From positions 930,001 to 994,000 of the forward strand of contig NZ_JBJXCY010000002.1 of assembly GCF_046159835.1 (NCBI RefSeq): a stretch of 64,000 nucleotides of DNA, given 5' to 3'. This stretch comes from JACKJK01 sp046159835. GTDB taxonomy: Bacteria; Pseudomonadota; Alphaproteobacteria; Rhizobiales; Tepidamorphaceae. Below the pieces are notes generated by a model that ran no database searches, was not told the DNA's origin, and saw only the letters and a list, made by a program, of their open reading frames with translations. Positions 33,089-41,351 of this stretch are shown one piece after another; position 1 is the stretch's first letter; each line of letters begins with the position of its first letter. The position numbers were made by a program, and so were the translations under genes.

Positions 33089-35569
33089 ATGGCGTCGATC
33101 GACGAATTTCTTTCCAGCGTTCAGGCAACTTACAAGACCGGCAATGCAACCGAGCATTCATACAGGTCTGCAATCGAACATCTGTTCAAATCGCTCGACA
33201 AGGAAGTGTCGGCACTCAATGAACCCAAGCGGGTCAAATGCGGCGCGCCGGATTTCATCGTTCAGAAGGGCGATATCGTCATAGGCCATGTTGAGGCAAA
33301 AGACCTGCATGTCGGTCTGCGCGGGATGAAGGACGCCAACAAGAACCAGCAGGAACGTTACAAGGCGGCTCTCGCGAACCTGATCTACACAAACTGTCTG
33401 GACTGGGATTTCTACCGTGACGGGGAACTTGTCGCCTCCGTCACCATCGCCGATTTCGTCATGGGTGTTCAGCCGAAGACCGACCAGTTCGAAACCCTTG
33501 AAAACCTGCTACGCGATTTCATTGCCCAGCGCCCCCGGACGATTACATCGCCGAAGGATCTGGCCATCCGCATGGCTGGCAAGGCGAACCTGATCAAGGA
33601 TGTTCTGGGCAACACACTTCGCGAAGACAAGGACCTGCAAACAGAGCTTGCCGGCCAGTATCAGGCCTTCAAGGAAAACCTGATCCACGATATCACCCCA
33701 GAGGATTTCGCGGACATATACGCCGAAACTATTGCTTACGGCATGTTCGCTGCACGTCTTCACGACACCACGCTGGACACGTTCAGCAGGCAGGAAGCGT
33801 TGGAACTTCTGCCCAAATCTAATCCGTTCCTGAGAAGCCTATTTGCCTATGTCGCGGGATACGAACTGGACGAACGCATCGCGTGGATCATTGACGATCT
33901 GGCTCGCGTTTTTCGTGCATGCGATGTGGCAAAGCTGATGGAAGGCTTCGGCAAGCTGACTGGCCAGCGAGACCCCTTCCTGCATTTCTATGAAACCTTC
34001 CTCGCGGCCTATAACCCGGCCAAACGCAAGGCGCGCGGTGTCTGGTACACGCCGGAACCCGTCGTCAATTTCATCGTGCGAGCGGTGGACGAGGCGCTGC
34101 AAACAGAGTTCGGCTTACCCGATGGCCTGGCCAACACATCGAAGGTCACCATCGACTGGGACACCGGCCAGATGGACAAGCGCGGCAAGGCGGTCAAGAT
34201 CAAAAAGGACGTCCATCGTGTCCAAATACTCGACCCCGCCACCGGCACCGGCACCTTTCTCGCCGAGGTTATCAAGCAGATTTCGCCGAAGGTTCAGGGC
34301 GTCGCGCCCGGTATGTGGTCGAAATATATCGAGGACGACCTGATTCCCCGCCTGCATGGTTTCGAGCTTCTGATGGCTTCCTATGCCATGTGCCACATGA
34401 AGCTCGACATGATCCTGACCGAGCTGGGCTACAAGCCAACAAAACAACCGCCACGCCTATCGGTTTATCTGACCAATTCACTGGAGGAAGGCGAACCGGC
34501 AAATCAGACATTGCCATTCTCGCAATGGCTTTCACGTGAAGCGAAGGGTGCAAATACCATCAAGCGCGACATGCCCATCATGTGCGTCATCGGAAACCCG
34601 CCTTATTCGGGTCATTCGTCCAACAAGGGCGATTGGATTAACGGCCTGATGGAGGTCTACAAAGAAAGCCCCGAGCTGAAACGGCCAGCTCAGGCGAAGT
34701 GGCTGTCCGACGACTATGTGAAGTTCATTCGGTTCTCGGAACACCTGATCGACCGTAACGGCGAGGGTGTCCTTGGGTTCATTACGAACCATTCCTATCT
34801 CGACAACCCGACATTCTTGGACATGCGCCAGCACCTAATGCAGACGTTCGACCGCATCCACGTCATCGACCTGCATGGCAATGCGAACAAGAAGGAGATC
34901 ACGCCAGACGGGAAGCCCGACAGGAATGTGTTCGACATTCAACAGGGCGTGGCCATCATAATCGCCGTCAAGAAAACGCCGACGAGCAAGGCCAAGAAGC
35001 CCGCGAAGGTTTTTCATGCCGACCTATGGGGGAGCCGCGCGGCCAAGTATGCCGCCCTCGAAACTGCCTCGGCGGCGACGGCTGATTTTGTCGATGTGAC
35101 ACCAGAGAAAGCCCCTTGGCCGTTCAAGCCGACCGACTGGGGGCTTCGAGGCAAATACTATGGATTTCCTAGTGTAGCTGATTGGTTTGCGCCGAACGGT
35201 AGTCCTGCCCCAGGGATTGTGACGACACACGACCAGTTTGCGATTTCTTGGACCGAGGCAGAAGCGCGCTCGAAGGTAGAAAGATTTCTCAAAACAGAGA
35301 ACGAAGAGGAAGCGCGCTCTATCTGGAAGCTCTGTTCGCAGAACCAGTGGAATTATAGCCGAGCCATGACAGGCTTGGCTGATGGGTCATGGCGGAAAAT
35401 GGTCAAGCCGATAGTCTATCGCCCGTTCGATACCCGCTACACGGTCTACGATTCCAATGTCGCAGTGCATCGTCGGGAACGCGCCACTCGCCACCTGATA
35501 GAAGGCGAGAATATAGCCCTCATATTTTCACGACAGGAACCATGCCCTAGTGTCGAAGCATATTTTTGA
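33089..35569 (+). CDS. Type ISP-like restriction-modification enzyme, nuclease and methyltransferase part (frameshifted)
   Basis: 826 residues before a premature TGA. The N-terminus holds a PD-(D/E)xK nuclease (PDF at D55, then HVEAKD with E69 and K71). A helical region follows, then an N6-adenine methyltransferase with LDPATGTGTFLAEV (near 380) and the catalytic NPPY (near 501), and part of the type ISP target-recognition region. No SF2 helicase is present between nuclease and methyltransferase, so it resembles compact type IIG/ISP-C proteins rather than LlaBIII. ATG 33089 has TAGGGG upstream. The frame breaks at a T5 run (35563-35567); removing one T joins it to the next frame. It is the main cargo of the tRNA-Leu island and visibly less GC-rich than the chromosome. 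Confidence 0.88.
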   Translation: MASIDEFLSSVQATYKTGNATEHSYRSAIEHLFKSLDKEVSALNEPKRVKCGAPDFIVQKGDIVIGHVEAKDLHVGLRGMKDANKNQQERYKAALANLIYTNCLDWDFYRDGELVASVTIADFVMGVQPKTDQFETLENLLRDFIAQRPRTITSPKDLAIRMAGKANLIKDVLGNTLREDKDLQTELAGQYQAFKENLIHDITPEDFADIYAETIAYGMFAARLHDTTLDTFSRQEALELLPKSNPFLRSLFAYVAGYELDERIAWIIDDLARVFRACDVAKLMEGFGKLTGQRDPFLHFYETFLAAYNPAKRKARGVWYTPEPVVNFIVRAVDEALQTEFGLPDGLANTSKVTIDWDTGQMDKRGKAVKIKKDVHRVQILDPATGTGTFLAEVIKQISPKVQGVAPGMWSKYIEDDLIPRLHGFELLMASYAMCHMKLDMILTELGYKPTKQPPRLSVYLTNSLEEGEPANQTLPFSQWLSREAKGANTIKRDMPIMCVIGNPPYSGHSSNKGDWINGLMEVYKESPELKRPAQAKWLSDDYVKFIRFSEHLIDRNGEGVLGFITNHSYLDNPTFLDMRQHLMQTFDRIHVIDLHGNANKKEITPDGKPDRNVFDIQQGVAIIIAVKKTPTSKAKKPAKVFHADLWGSRAAKYAALETASAATADFVDVTPEKAPWPFKPTDWGLRGKYYGFPSVADWFAPNGSPAPGIVTTHDQFAISWTEAEARSKVERFLKTENEEEARSIWKLCSQNQWNYSRAMTGLADGSWRKMVKPIVYRPFDTRYTVYDSNVAVHRRERATRHLIEGENIALIFSRQEPCPSVEAYF

Positions 35570-36224
35570 TAATAGGGGAGTATATAGCAACAAGGGGATT
35601 TCTTCTGCCTCACCGCTCTACCTCTATCCCGACGAGCAGGACCTCGACAAAACCCGCCGCATCAATCTCGACCGCAAGCTGTCGGACGAGCTGAAGAAGC
35701 GGGCGAAGCATCCCGAACACGGCATCCCCGACGAGCTGGCCGTGTTCGATTACATCTACGGCGTCCTTCACTGTCCCGCCTACCGCGAGACCTATGCCGA
35801 GTTGCTAAAAATCGACTTCCCGCGCATCCCGTGGCCGACCTCACCAGACGAGTTTTGGACCGTCGCGGAGGCGGGGGGCCAGCTCCGAAAGTTGCACCTT
35901 ATGGAGCCTGCCGCCATTGGCGATGCGCCCTACCCGTTTACGGGCGAAGGTGACAACGTGGTCGGCAAGACCCGTTTCGAGGATGGAAAGGTCTGGATAA
36001 ACGACGACCAGCACTTCGCGGATGCGCCCAAAGTGTCATGGGGCTTCTACATCGGCGGATATCAGCCCGCCCAGAAATGGCTGAAAGACCGTAAGGGCCG
36101 TGCACTCAGCTTCGATGACGTGAAGCACTATCAGCGCATCCTCAAAATCCTATTCGAGACCGACCGGATCATGCGGATCATCACGATGCAGCTTGGTGCG
36201 TCCCCAGCCAGGGATGCCTCTTAG
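35550..36224 (+). pseudogene. Type ISP-like restriction-modification enzyme, C-terminal target-recognition part (split off by frameshift)
   Basis: A frame of about 220 residues continuing the preceding gene: after correction the junction reads EAYFDNRGVYSNKG, followed by the typical ISSASPLYLYPDE, FDYIYGVLHCPAYRE, IDFPRIPWP and VWINDDQHFAD blocks of type ISP C-terminal domains. The GTG at 35550 is only an apparent start with no ribosome-binding site. Its stop overlaps by 4 nt the convergent stop of the recombinase gene. As written, the enzyme lacks part of its specificity domain and would be inactive or altered. Confidence 0.82.
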
Positions 36225-37348
36225 TCATTCGCCTTTTTCCCGAATGCTTTTCCCACGTGATCGAACACCCATTTCACGGTTTCCGGATCAGGCTCGCCAG
36301 TTCGGTTGATCGTCGCATTGTCCTGTTTGGCGATTGAGCGGATGATCTCCGCCTGCCTTTCCGGTGATACCTGCCCATAGCTGGTGAAAGTCGTCAGCAC
36401 CTGATCGTGCCCCATGTTTTGTGACCACGCCTTGAAAGCTTCCGGCGTCGGGCAACGTTGTTCGCCAAGCTTTGCAATTGTGTCGCGGAAGACGTGCTGA
36501 CCGCTGGGCGGTGGCAAGTCCTCTTGCCGAAACGCATCTGCGATGATTGCGCGGATCGGCTGGCCGGTTGCCCAATTTTCCCGTTCCAGCCCGATCGGGA
36601 CGAAGTGCCTGTTCTCGTCATGCCCGAGCCGGGTTCTCGGGAATAGCGGATCGTCCGGACCGAAATGCAGAGCGCCCGTCAGATGCGCGATCCAGTCCGT
36701 AACGATCAAGCGGATGTCATCCCCCACGGGAAAAAACCAGGTGGTGAACGTTTTCGAACGCTTCGTCTTCACGTCGCGGGCGTCCTGATGGAAAAGCGCC
36801 TCCGTCACATCCACATGCTTGAGCCTGGCTGATGCCACCGCCGACACGCGTGCGCAGGTCAACAGGCTGAACGCCACCACGGCGCGGTCACGCTTCTCGA
36901 TATCCGATCCATGAGGCATGGCGAAGATAACACGCTCAACTTCGTCAACAGACGGCACGCGCTTTTGCCGTGTTGCCCGCGCGATCCGTTCGTCTTTCTC
37001 GTTGAGGCGGAAATAATCGGCATCGCCATAGGCAATGCGCTTGCGGCACTCCGGCTGCCCGCCAAGCCACGCAACGAAGCGACGCATGTCCGACAATTGG
37101 CCATTGAGAGTGGCCTTTGCATATGGCTTGCCAGTGGCCGGGTTAGTTCTGGCTTTCAGGTCACGTGTGAACGCGCGTGCTTGCTCGATATGGAATTTCC
37201 GAAAGGATGCGTGCCGGGTGAAGGTCTCGAATGCGTGGATCGCCGATAACGCCTTGTCGATCGAGGCTTCCGACTGGCCTCGCGCGTCCTGCAAATAGAC
37301 GCGGTAGCGGTGCTTGATCCGTTCGTTTTCGGGATGGTGTTTGCTCAT
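36221..37348 (-). CDS. Tyrosine recombinase (second site-specific integrase of the island)
   Basis: A 375-residue phage-integrase-family protein. An N-terminal SAM-like core-binding domain (about 10-110) precedes the catalytic domain with R167 (LLTCARVSAV), K194/K196 (DVKTKR), H285 and R288 (QHVFRDTIAKLGEQ), H314 (NMGHDQVLTTF) and a plausible nucleophile Y324 (TSYGQVS). The catalytic set looks complete. Its ATG overlaps the HTH/zinc-ribbon gene stop (ATGA), so it is the last gene of a three-gene coupled operon. It has no Arm domain of the P4 type and is far from the att sites, so it may act on other sites, or be a resident recombinase of an older insertion. Confidence 0.85.
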   Translation of the reverse strand: MSKHHPENERIKHRYRVYLQDARGQSEASIDKALSAIHAFETFTRHASFRKFHIEQARAFTRDLKARTNPATGKPYAKATLNGQLSDMRRFVAWLGGQPECRKRIAYGDADYFRLNEKDERIARATRQKRVPSVDEVERVIFAMPHGSDIEKRDRAVVAFSLLTCARVSAVASARLKHVDVTEALFHQDARDVKTKRSKTFTTWFFPVGDDIRLIVTDWIAHLTGALHFGPDDPLFPRTRLGHDENRHFVPIGLERENWATGQPIRAIIADAFRQEDLPPPSGQHVFRDTIAKLGEQRCPTPEAFKAWSQNMGHDQVLTTFTSYGQVSPERQAEIIRSIAKQDNATINRTGEPDPETVKWVFDHVGKAFGKKAND

Positions 37349-37833
37349 GGGTTTTCTACCTCGCTGGAGCCACGGTTCACGGGGGGATTGATCACGTTGC
37401 CTAGTGTGCTTTCCCCGCCCGTATCCCGGACGCTCACATCAAGCCCTGATGCCACCATTTTCAGGCGGACAAGCGAAACGTGACGTCGGATGACGCGATC
37501 GCAATCAGGGCAAATTCCGACGAGCGTTCCGCTTGCTTCAGAGGTTCGTTCAAGGTCCACCATGTCGCCCGCAGGGCGCTTCGGCGCGCGGCACGGCAGG
37601 CAGTAAATGCGGCCATCGCCGCATGGCTGTTTCCGCTTCGCGTTTCGCTTGCGCAGGTAGTCCGCGACATCGGCACCGCGCATCAGATACGGCTTCTGAT
37701 CGCTCACTGTCGGAAGGCCATCCTTGATCCACTGGCGAACGGTATTGCGATGCACGCCACATGCGACGGCGGTTACCGCAACATCGTAGGTCCAGTGTTT
37801 CCGGACGCCCCGCCCCTTAGCGAGGCGGGGCAT
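37345..37833 (-). CDS. Helix-turn-helix/zinc-ribbon regulatory protein of the island
   Basis: About 162 residues. An excisionase/MerR-like HTH is N-terminal (VACGVHRNTVRQWIKDGLP, then the GADVADYLRKR wing). A zinc-ribbon-like region follows, with CLPC near residue 70 and a second CPDC pair near residue 100. ATG 37833 is one base after the preceding gene's TGA (TGAGATG), so translation is coupled. Its own stop overlaps the recombinase ATG. It probably regulates excision or the recombinase. No close named family is recognised. Confidence 0.7.
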   Translation of the reverse strand: MPRLAKGRGVRKHWTYDVAVTAVACGVHRNTVRQWIKDGLPTVSDQKPYLMRGADVADYLRKRNAKRKQPCGDGRIYCLPCRAPKRPAGDMVDLERTSEASGTLVGICPDCDRVIRRHVSLVRLKMVASGLDVSVRDTGGESTLGNVINPPVNRGSSEVENP

Positions 37834-37834
37834 C

Positions 37835-38071
37835 TCAGGATGCCCCGTTCGCAATCAGCCTGCGGATGTCTTCCACCCGCCACGCCGTGGTGCGTGGACC
37901 AAGCTTTACCGGCTGCGGGAACCGTCCGGACTTCACGCCAGCCCACCAGGTGGACTTGGAAACCGGGATCGGCTGATTCGGGCCGATGATCTGCTTCAGC
38001 CGGACGAAACCGGTCTCGGGCAGGGTCGAATTGTGGATAACCTTGTCGCCGTCAGATACGGGGGTAGCCAT
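37835..38071 (-). CDS. AlpA-like excisionase/regulator
   Basis: A 78-residue protein (MATPVSDGDKVIHNSTLP) with the AlpA/phage-regulatory HTH pattern: GFVRLKQIIG, then SKSTWWAGVKSGRFPQPVKLGPRTTAWRVEDI, the 'strand-helix-SKST-x-W-x-FP-PV-LG-R-x-W' layout typical of the family. ATG 38071 is preceded by TAGGAGG. It is the first gene of the operon with the HTH/zinc-ribbon protein and the second tyrosine recombinase. AlpA proteins activate integrase or excision functions of cryptic elements, consistent with this island. Confidence 0.87.
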   Translation of the reverse strand: MATPVSDGDKVIHNSTLPETGFVRLKQIIGPNQPIPVSKSTWWAGVKSGRFPQPVKLGPRTTAWRVEDIRRLIANGAS

Positions 38072-38581
38072 GGCTGGCCTCCTATGCCGCGAGTGCCTGT
38101 CTGACGAACCGATCGACGCAATTTGCGTTGCTCGCATCGATCAGGCGGCGTAGGGTGATCCCGCTCAACCATGAGCACGGGGTTCGCCCCACACGAGCCG
38201 CTTCGACCTGGCAGGGTCTGGGCGGCTCTTTCTTTCGCCAGCACTATGTCGAACCACTCCGGACGCAAGCGAACGGATGCGGAACAACTAGATATTGCGG
38301 CGAATCAACTGCGGCGCACAAGCTATTGCGGCGAAGCTATCTGTGGTTGTGCACGGCTTACCACACAGATTTGGCCGGTATCGCACGGTTTCGGACGCTA
38401 CTTTATCAACAAGCGCCCAAATCCACCGGTGGAAAATTGTTCCGGTTTATGACCGCTCACCACCCGCACCGGTCACGATTCGTCACGGCGCAGGGATTTG
38501 AATCCCCCCCCACTGTTGACAAATTAGCTGGTCAAGGAACGCCGGATATCTCGTACGGCCTCGCCTGAAGCGCACACAGCG
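38072..38581. other. Island intergenic region
   Basis: About 510 bp between the P4-type integrase stop and the AlpA-like start. Several short frames exist on both strands but none has a ribosome-binding site together with a recognisable sequence. An eight-base C run lies at 38504-38511. It presumably contains the AlpA-operon promoter. Confidence 0.5.
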
Positions 38582-39820
38582 CTAGCGTGATTTGCGGTCA
38601 AACGGCACGACTTCACCACCGTCTCTCAGCGTGTCGCAATGGTCCGCCCACCACTGGATCATGGCCCGTCGTTCGTCCAGATGTTCGCCACGGGCATAAG
38701 CGCGCCGCACATCATTGCCCTCGATGTGACCTAGCTCGCGCTCGATCGCATCACGGCTCCACCGTGTGCTCTCGTTCAGCAGCGTGCTGGCGGTGGCCCG
38801 GAAGCCATGCGCGGTCACTTCATCCTTTGTGTAACCAAGCCGTCGCAGGGCTGCATTGAGCGTGTTTTCGCTCATCGAACGTTTGACGGATGTGGTAGCC
38901 GGAAATGCCAGCGCACCGAAGCCGGTCATGTCCTGAAGTTCCAAAAGCAGCCGCACGGCCTGTGCAGGTAACGGCTTGCGGTGTTCGCGACGCATCTTTG
39001 CCCGCTCGGCAGGGATCGTCCAGATCGCCGCATCCAGGTCGAACTCGCTCCAACGCGCCAGTCTCAATTCGCCGGGGCGCGGGAACAGATAGGACATCAG
39101 CTTCAGGGCAATGCGCGTGGACGGCTGCCCCTGATAATCGTCGATCGCGCGCAACATTCCGCCGAACTCGATCGGATTCAGGATCGCCGCACGGTGCGTC
39201 ACCTTCGGCGTGGTCAGCGCACCCTGTAACGGCTGCGCGGGATCACTTTCCGCTCGCGCCGTCGCGACCGCGTATCGGAATATGCGGCTGATCGTTGAAC
39301 GCATTCGCTGAGCGGTCTCGTAGTTTCCCCGCCCCTCTACCGGACGCAGGGCCGAAAGCACGATCGCAGGGGAAATCTGATTGAGCGGCAATCTGCCAAG
39401 CTTCTTTGAGGCAAGCGCGACATACCAGCGAAGCTTCACCAGAGTTGCTTCGGATCGCCCTTCCCTTTCGACCTTCTGGAGATATTCGGCAGCGATGTCG
39501 GAAAATGTCAGCTTGACGGAAGCGGCTTCACGCTTGGCTGCCTTGCGAACTTCGATCGGATCGATACCTTCAGAGATTAACCGACGCGCCTTGTCGCGAC
39601 GCTTCCGGGCATCCGACAAAGTCACTGCCGGATAGTCGCCAAGTGCCATCAACTTCTGCTTGCCACCGAAGCGATACGCCAGCCGCCAGAGCCGCGAACC
39701 GCTTGGCATCATCCAGAACTGAAGGCCACCACCATCGGACAATTTGCGGATGCTGGCACCCGGCTTTAGGGACCTCAGTCGCGCGTCACTGAGCTTGTTT
39801 GTCGAGTTCAAGCTTGCCAA
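38582..39820 (-). CDS. P4-type tyrosine integrase (DUF4102/Arm domain)
   Basis: A 412-residue integrase of the type that inserts genomic islands into tRNA genes. The N-terminal Arm DNA-binding domain (KLSDARLRSLKPG, GGLQFWMMPSGSRLWRLAYRF, ALGDYPAVTLSDAR) is followed by a core-binding domain and a catalytic domain with R248 (FPRPGELRLARW), H338 and R341 (AHGFRATAST), H365 (LGHIEGNDV) and Y375 (RRAYARGEH). All catalytic residues are visible, so it may be active. The start is TTG 39820. It lies next to its probable target, tRNA-Leu(CAA), with candidate arm sites between them. The orientation matches other tRNA-borne islands. Confidence 0.93.
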   Translation of the reverse strand: MASLNSTNKLSDARLRSLKPGASIRKLSDGGGLQFWMMPSGSRLWRLAYRFGGKQKLMALGDYPAVTLSDARKRRDKARRLISEGIDPIEVRKAAKREAASVKLTFSDIAAEYLQKVEREGRSEATLVKLRWYVALASKKLGRLPLNQISPAIVLSALRPVEGRGNYETAQRMRSTISRIFRYAVATARAESDPAQPLQGALTTPKVTHRAAILNPIEFGGMLRAIDDYQGQPSTRIALKLMSYLFPRPGELRLARWSEFDLDAAIWTIPAERAKMRREHRKPLPAQAVRLLLELQDMTGFGALAFPATTSVKRSMSENTLNAALRRLGYTKDEVTAHGFRATASTLLNESTRWSRDAIERELGHIEGNDVRRAYARGEHLDERRAMIQWWADHCDTLRDGGEVVPFDRKSR

Positions 39821-39876
39821 TTCAGCACCCCATTCTCACGAACGTTCCATGAACGAAGGGCGTAAATTTGCTGGCA

Positions 39877-39898
39877 CGATACCAACAACGATACCAAC
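39877..39898. repeat. Paired CGATACCAAC motifs, candidate integrase arm sites (right end)
   Basis: Two direct copies of CGATACCAAC at 39877-39886 and 39889-39898, 12-bp period, about 90 bp inside the right attachment repeat and immediately upstream of the P4-type integrase. The ATACCAAC core and spacing match the pair at the left end. Confidence 0.6.
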
Positions 39899-39987
39899 AA
39901 CTCCGCCGGATGGCTTTATACCACTCCGGACCGCATGAACCAACATGCCTTTGATTTGAATGGGAATTTCCGGACGGCACGAAACTT

Positions 39988-40028
39988 CATCGGACCGTAA
40001 AAAACCGGAAAGTGGTGCCCCAGGCCGG
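39988..40028. repeat. attR-like direct repeat at the 3' end of tRNA-Leu
   Basis: 41 bp overlapping the last 16 bases of tRNA-Leu(CAA) and 25 bp beyond it. It is repeated at 32875-32914, 7.1 kb away, with one substitution and one indel. This copy preserves the functional tRNA, as expected when an element integrates at a tRNA 3' end. Confidence 0.88.
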
Positions 40029-40099
40029 ACTCGAACCAGCACGCCCGTGAAGGCAACAGATTTTGAGTCTGCCGCGTCTACCAATTCCGCCACTGGGGC
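40013..40099 (-). tRNA. tRNA-Leu (CAA anticodon)
   Basis: The minus strand reads GCCCCAGTGGCGGAATTGG at its 5' end. The seven-base acceptor stem GCCCCAG pairs with CTGGGGC, the anticodon arm CAGACTCAAAATCTG places CAA in the loop, the variable arm is the extended class II type, the T arm is GGTTCGAGTCC, and a 3' ACCA is encoded. The length is 87 nt. It is the integration site of the 7.1-kb island to its left. Confidence 0.97.
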
Positions 40100-40207
40100 A
40101 CGGGTTGCGGGCTTAAATCACCGCGCGCGAAGCGTCAACGCAATCTCATCGTGCGGCAGGCCCAGTTTGCGATGGACACGGCCGCACCGCACCGCTAGAG
40201 GCAAGCC

Positions 40208-40789
40208 ATGCTGCGCCGCCTCTACGACTGGACCATGCAACTGTCGGCCCACCCCAACGCCCGTTGGGGGCTGGCCGGTGTTTCGTTCGTGGAAAGCTCG
40301 GTCTTCCCCGTGCCGCCCGACGCCCTCCTCATCCCGATGGTGCTGGCCGACCGCACGAAATGGATCTCGCTTGCCTTCATCTGCACCGTTGCATCGGTGC
40401 TGGGCGGGCTGGCCGGATACCTGATCGGCGCGTTGCTCTACGAGCAGATCGCGCTACCCATCCTCGAATTCTACGGCTATGCCGCGAAGTTCGAGGACTT
40501 CGCCGCGCGCTACAACACCTGGGGGCCGTGGATCGTTCTGATCGCGGGCCTGACGCCCTTCCCCTACAAGGTCATCACCATCGCAAGCGGCGCGACGGGC
40601 CTGTCGCTGCCGGTCTTCATGCTGATGAGCATCGTTGCGCGGGGCTTGCGATTCTTTATCGTCGCATGGCTGCTGTACCGTTTCGGCGCACCGATCCGCA
40701 GCTTCATCGAGGCACGCCTCGGACTGCTGTTCACGCTGTTCGTAGTCCTGCTGATCGGCGGTTTCGTCGTGGTACGCTATCTTCTGTGA
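40208..40789 (+). CDS. YqaA/DedA-family membrane protein
   Basis: A 193-residue integral membrane protein of the DedA/VTT (SNARE-associated) superfamily. It shows the ESSVFPVPPDALLIPMVLA re-entrant segment near residues 29-47, the GGLAGYLIGALLYE helix, the second re-entrant IAGLTPFPYKVITIASGATG, and two C-terminal TM helices. YqaA-type members are short DedA homologues; the superfamily includes lipid scramblases or undecaprenyl-phosphate translocases and affects membrane homeostasis. It is the first chromosomal gene after tRNA-Leu and lies 26 nt upstream of dsbB, so the two are likely co-transcribed. Confidence 0.9.
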   Translation: MLRRLYDWTMQLSAHPNARWGLAGVSFVESSVFPVPPDALLIPMVLADRTKWISLAFICTVASVLGGLAGYLIGALLYEQIALPILEFYGYAAKFEDFAARYNTWGPWIVLIAGLTPFPYKVITIASGATGLSLPVFMLMSIVARGLRFFIVAWLLYRFGAPIRSFIEARLGLLFTLFVVLLIGGFVVVRYLL

Positions 40790-40815
40790 GCGGCATCGGC
40801 GGGGACGGGAGACAC

Positions 40816-41334
40816 ATGAGCGCAAATCAGCATTGGCGGATCCGCCCCTGGCGGCTAAGCGCGGTACTCGGCATCGGCGTCGCGCTGGCGGTCATCATCG
40901 GCGCTTGGGGCTTCCAGTTGATCGGCGGCCTGCCGCCCTGCCCGCTCTGCCTGACACAGCGCATTCCCTATTACACCGGCATCCCCGTCGCTCTGCTGGC
41001 GCTCGCCATCTCCTACACCTCCATGCCCGCAGCGCGCATACTGGCCAAAGTCGGAATCGGCGCGTTCGCGCTCGCCATGCTCATCAGTGCCGGACTTGGC
41101 GGTTATCACGCGGGCGTGGAATGGGGCTGGTGGGCCGGTCCCACAGGCTGCTCCGGCGGCACGGCAGGCGCCGGCACCGTGGGTGACCTGCTGAACCAGC
41201 TTGAGGATGCGCAGGTGGTGCGCTGCGACGAGGCGCCGATCCGCATTCTCGGCCTGTCGCTTGCCGGGTGGAACGTGCTGGCGTCGCTGGCTGCCGCAGT
41301 CCTTGCGCTGCGCGCCTTCCGGCGGATGCCCTGA
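40816..41334 (+). CDS. dsbB: Disulfide bond formation protein B (DsbB)
   Basis: A 172-residue four-TM inner-membrane protein that reoxidises DsbA and passes electrons to quinone. The redox CPLC motif (LPPCPLCLTQRIPYY) is in the first periplasmic loop, near residues 40-43, including the conserved Arg after it. The second pair of cysteines is in the large loop (PTGCSG and VVRCDE). The ATG at 40816 follows GGGAGACAC. The length and layout are standard for alphaproteobacterial DsbB. It is in a probable operon with the YqaA-like gene and converges on the HNH gene. Confidence 0.95.
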   Translation: MSANQHWRIRPWRLSAVLGIGVALAVIIGAWGFQLIGGLPPCPLCLTQRIPYYTGIPVALLALAISYTSMPAARILAKVGIGAFALAMLISAGLGGYHAGVEWGWWAGPTGCSGGTAGAGTVGDLLNQLEDAQVVRCDEAPIRILGLSLAGWNVLASLAAAVLALRAFRRMP

Positions 41335-41351
41335 CGGGGTCTTGCCCGGCC

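Noticed and set aside
35550..35570. Programmed +1 frameshift like prfB at TTT TGA
   Set aside because: No SD-like element precedes the slip site, three stops follow in tandem, and the family is not known to use recoding. A simple indel explains it better.
38460..38520. tRNA-like T-arm (GGGATTTGAATCCC) in the island intergenic region
   Set aside because: The T-stem closing pair is wrong and no acceptor, D or anticodon arm can be found around it.
38128..38568. 146-residue plus-strand frame in the island
   Set aside because: No ribosome-binding site, no recognisable domain, composition like untranslated GC-rich DNA.
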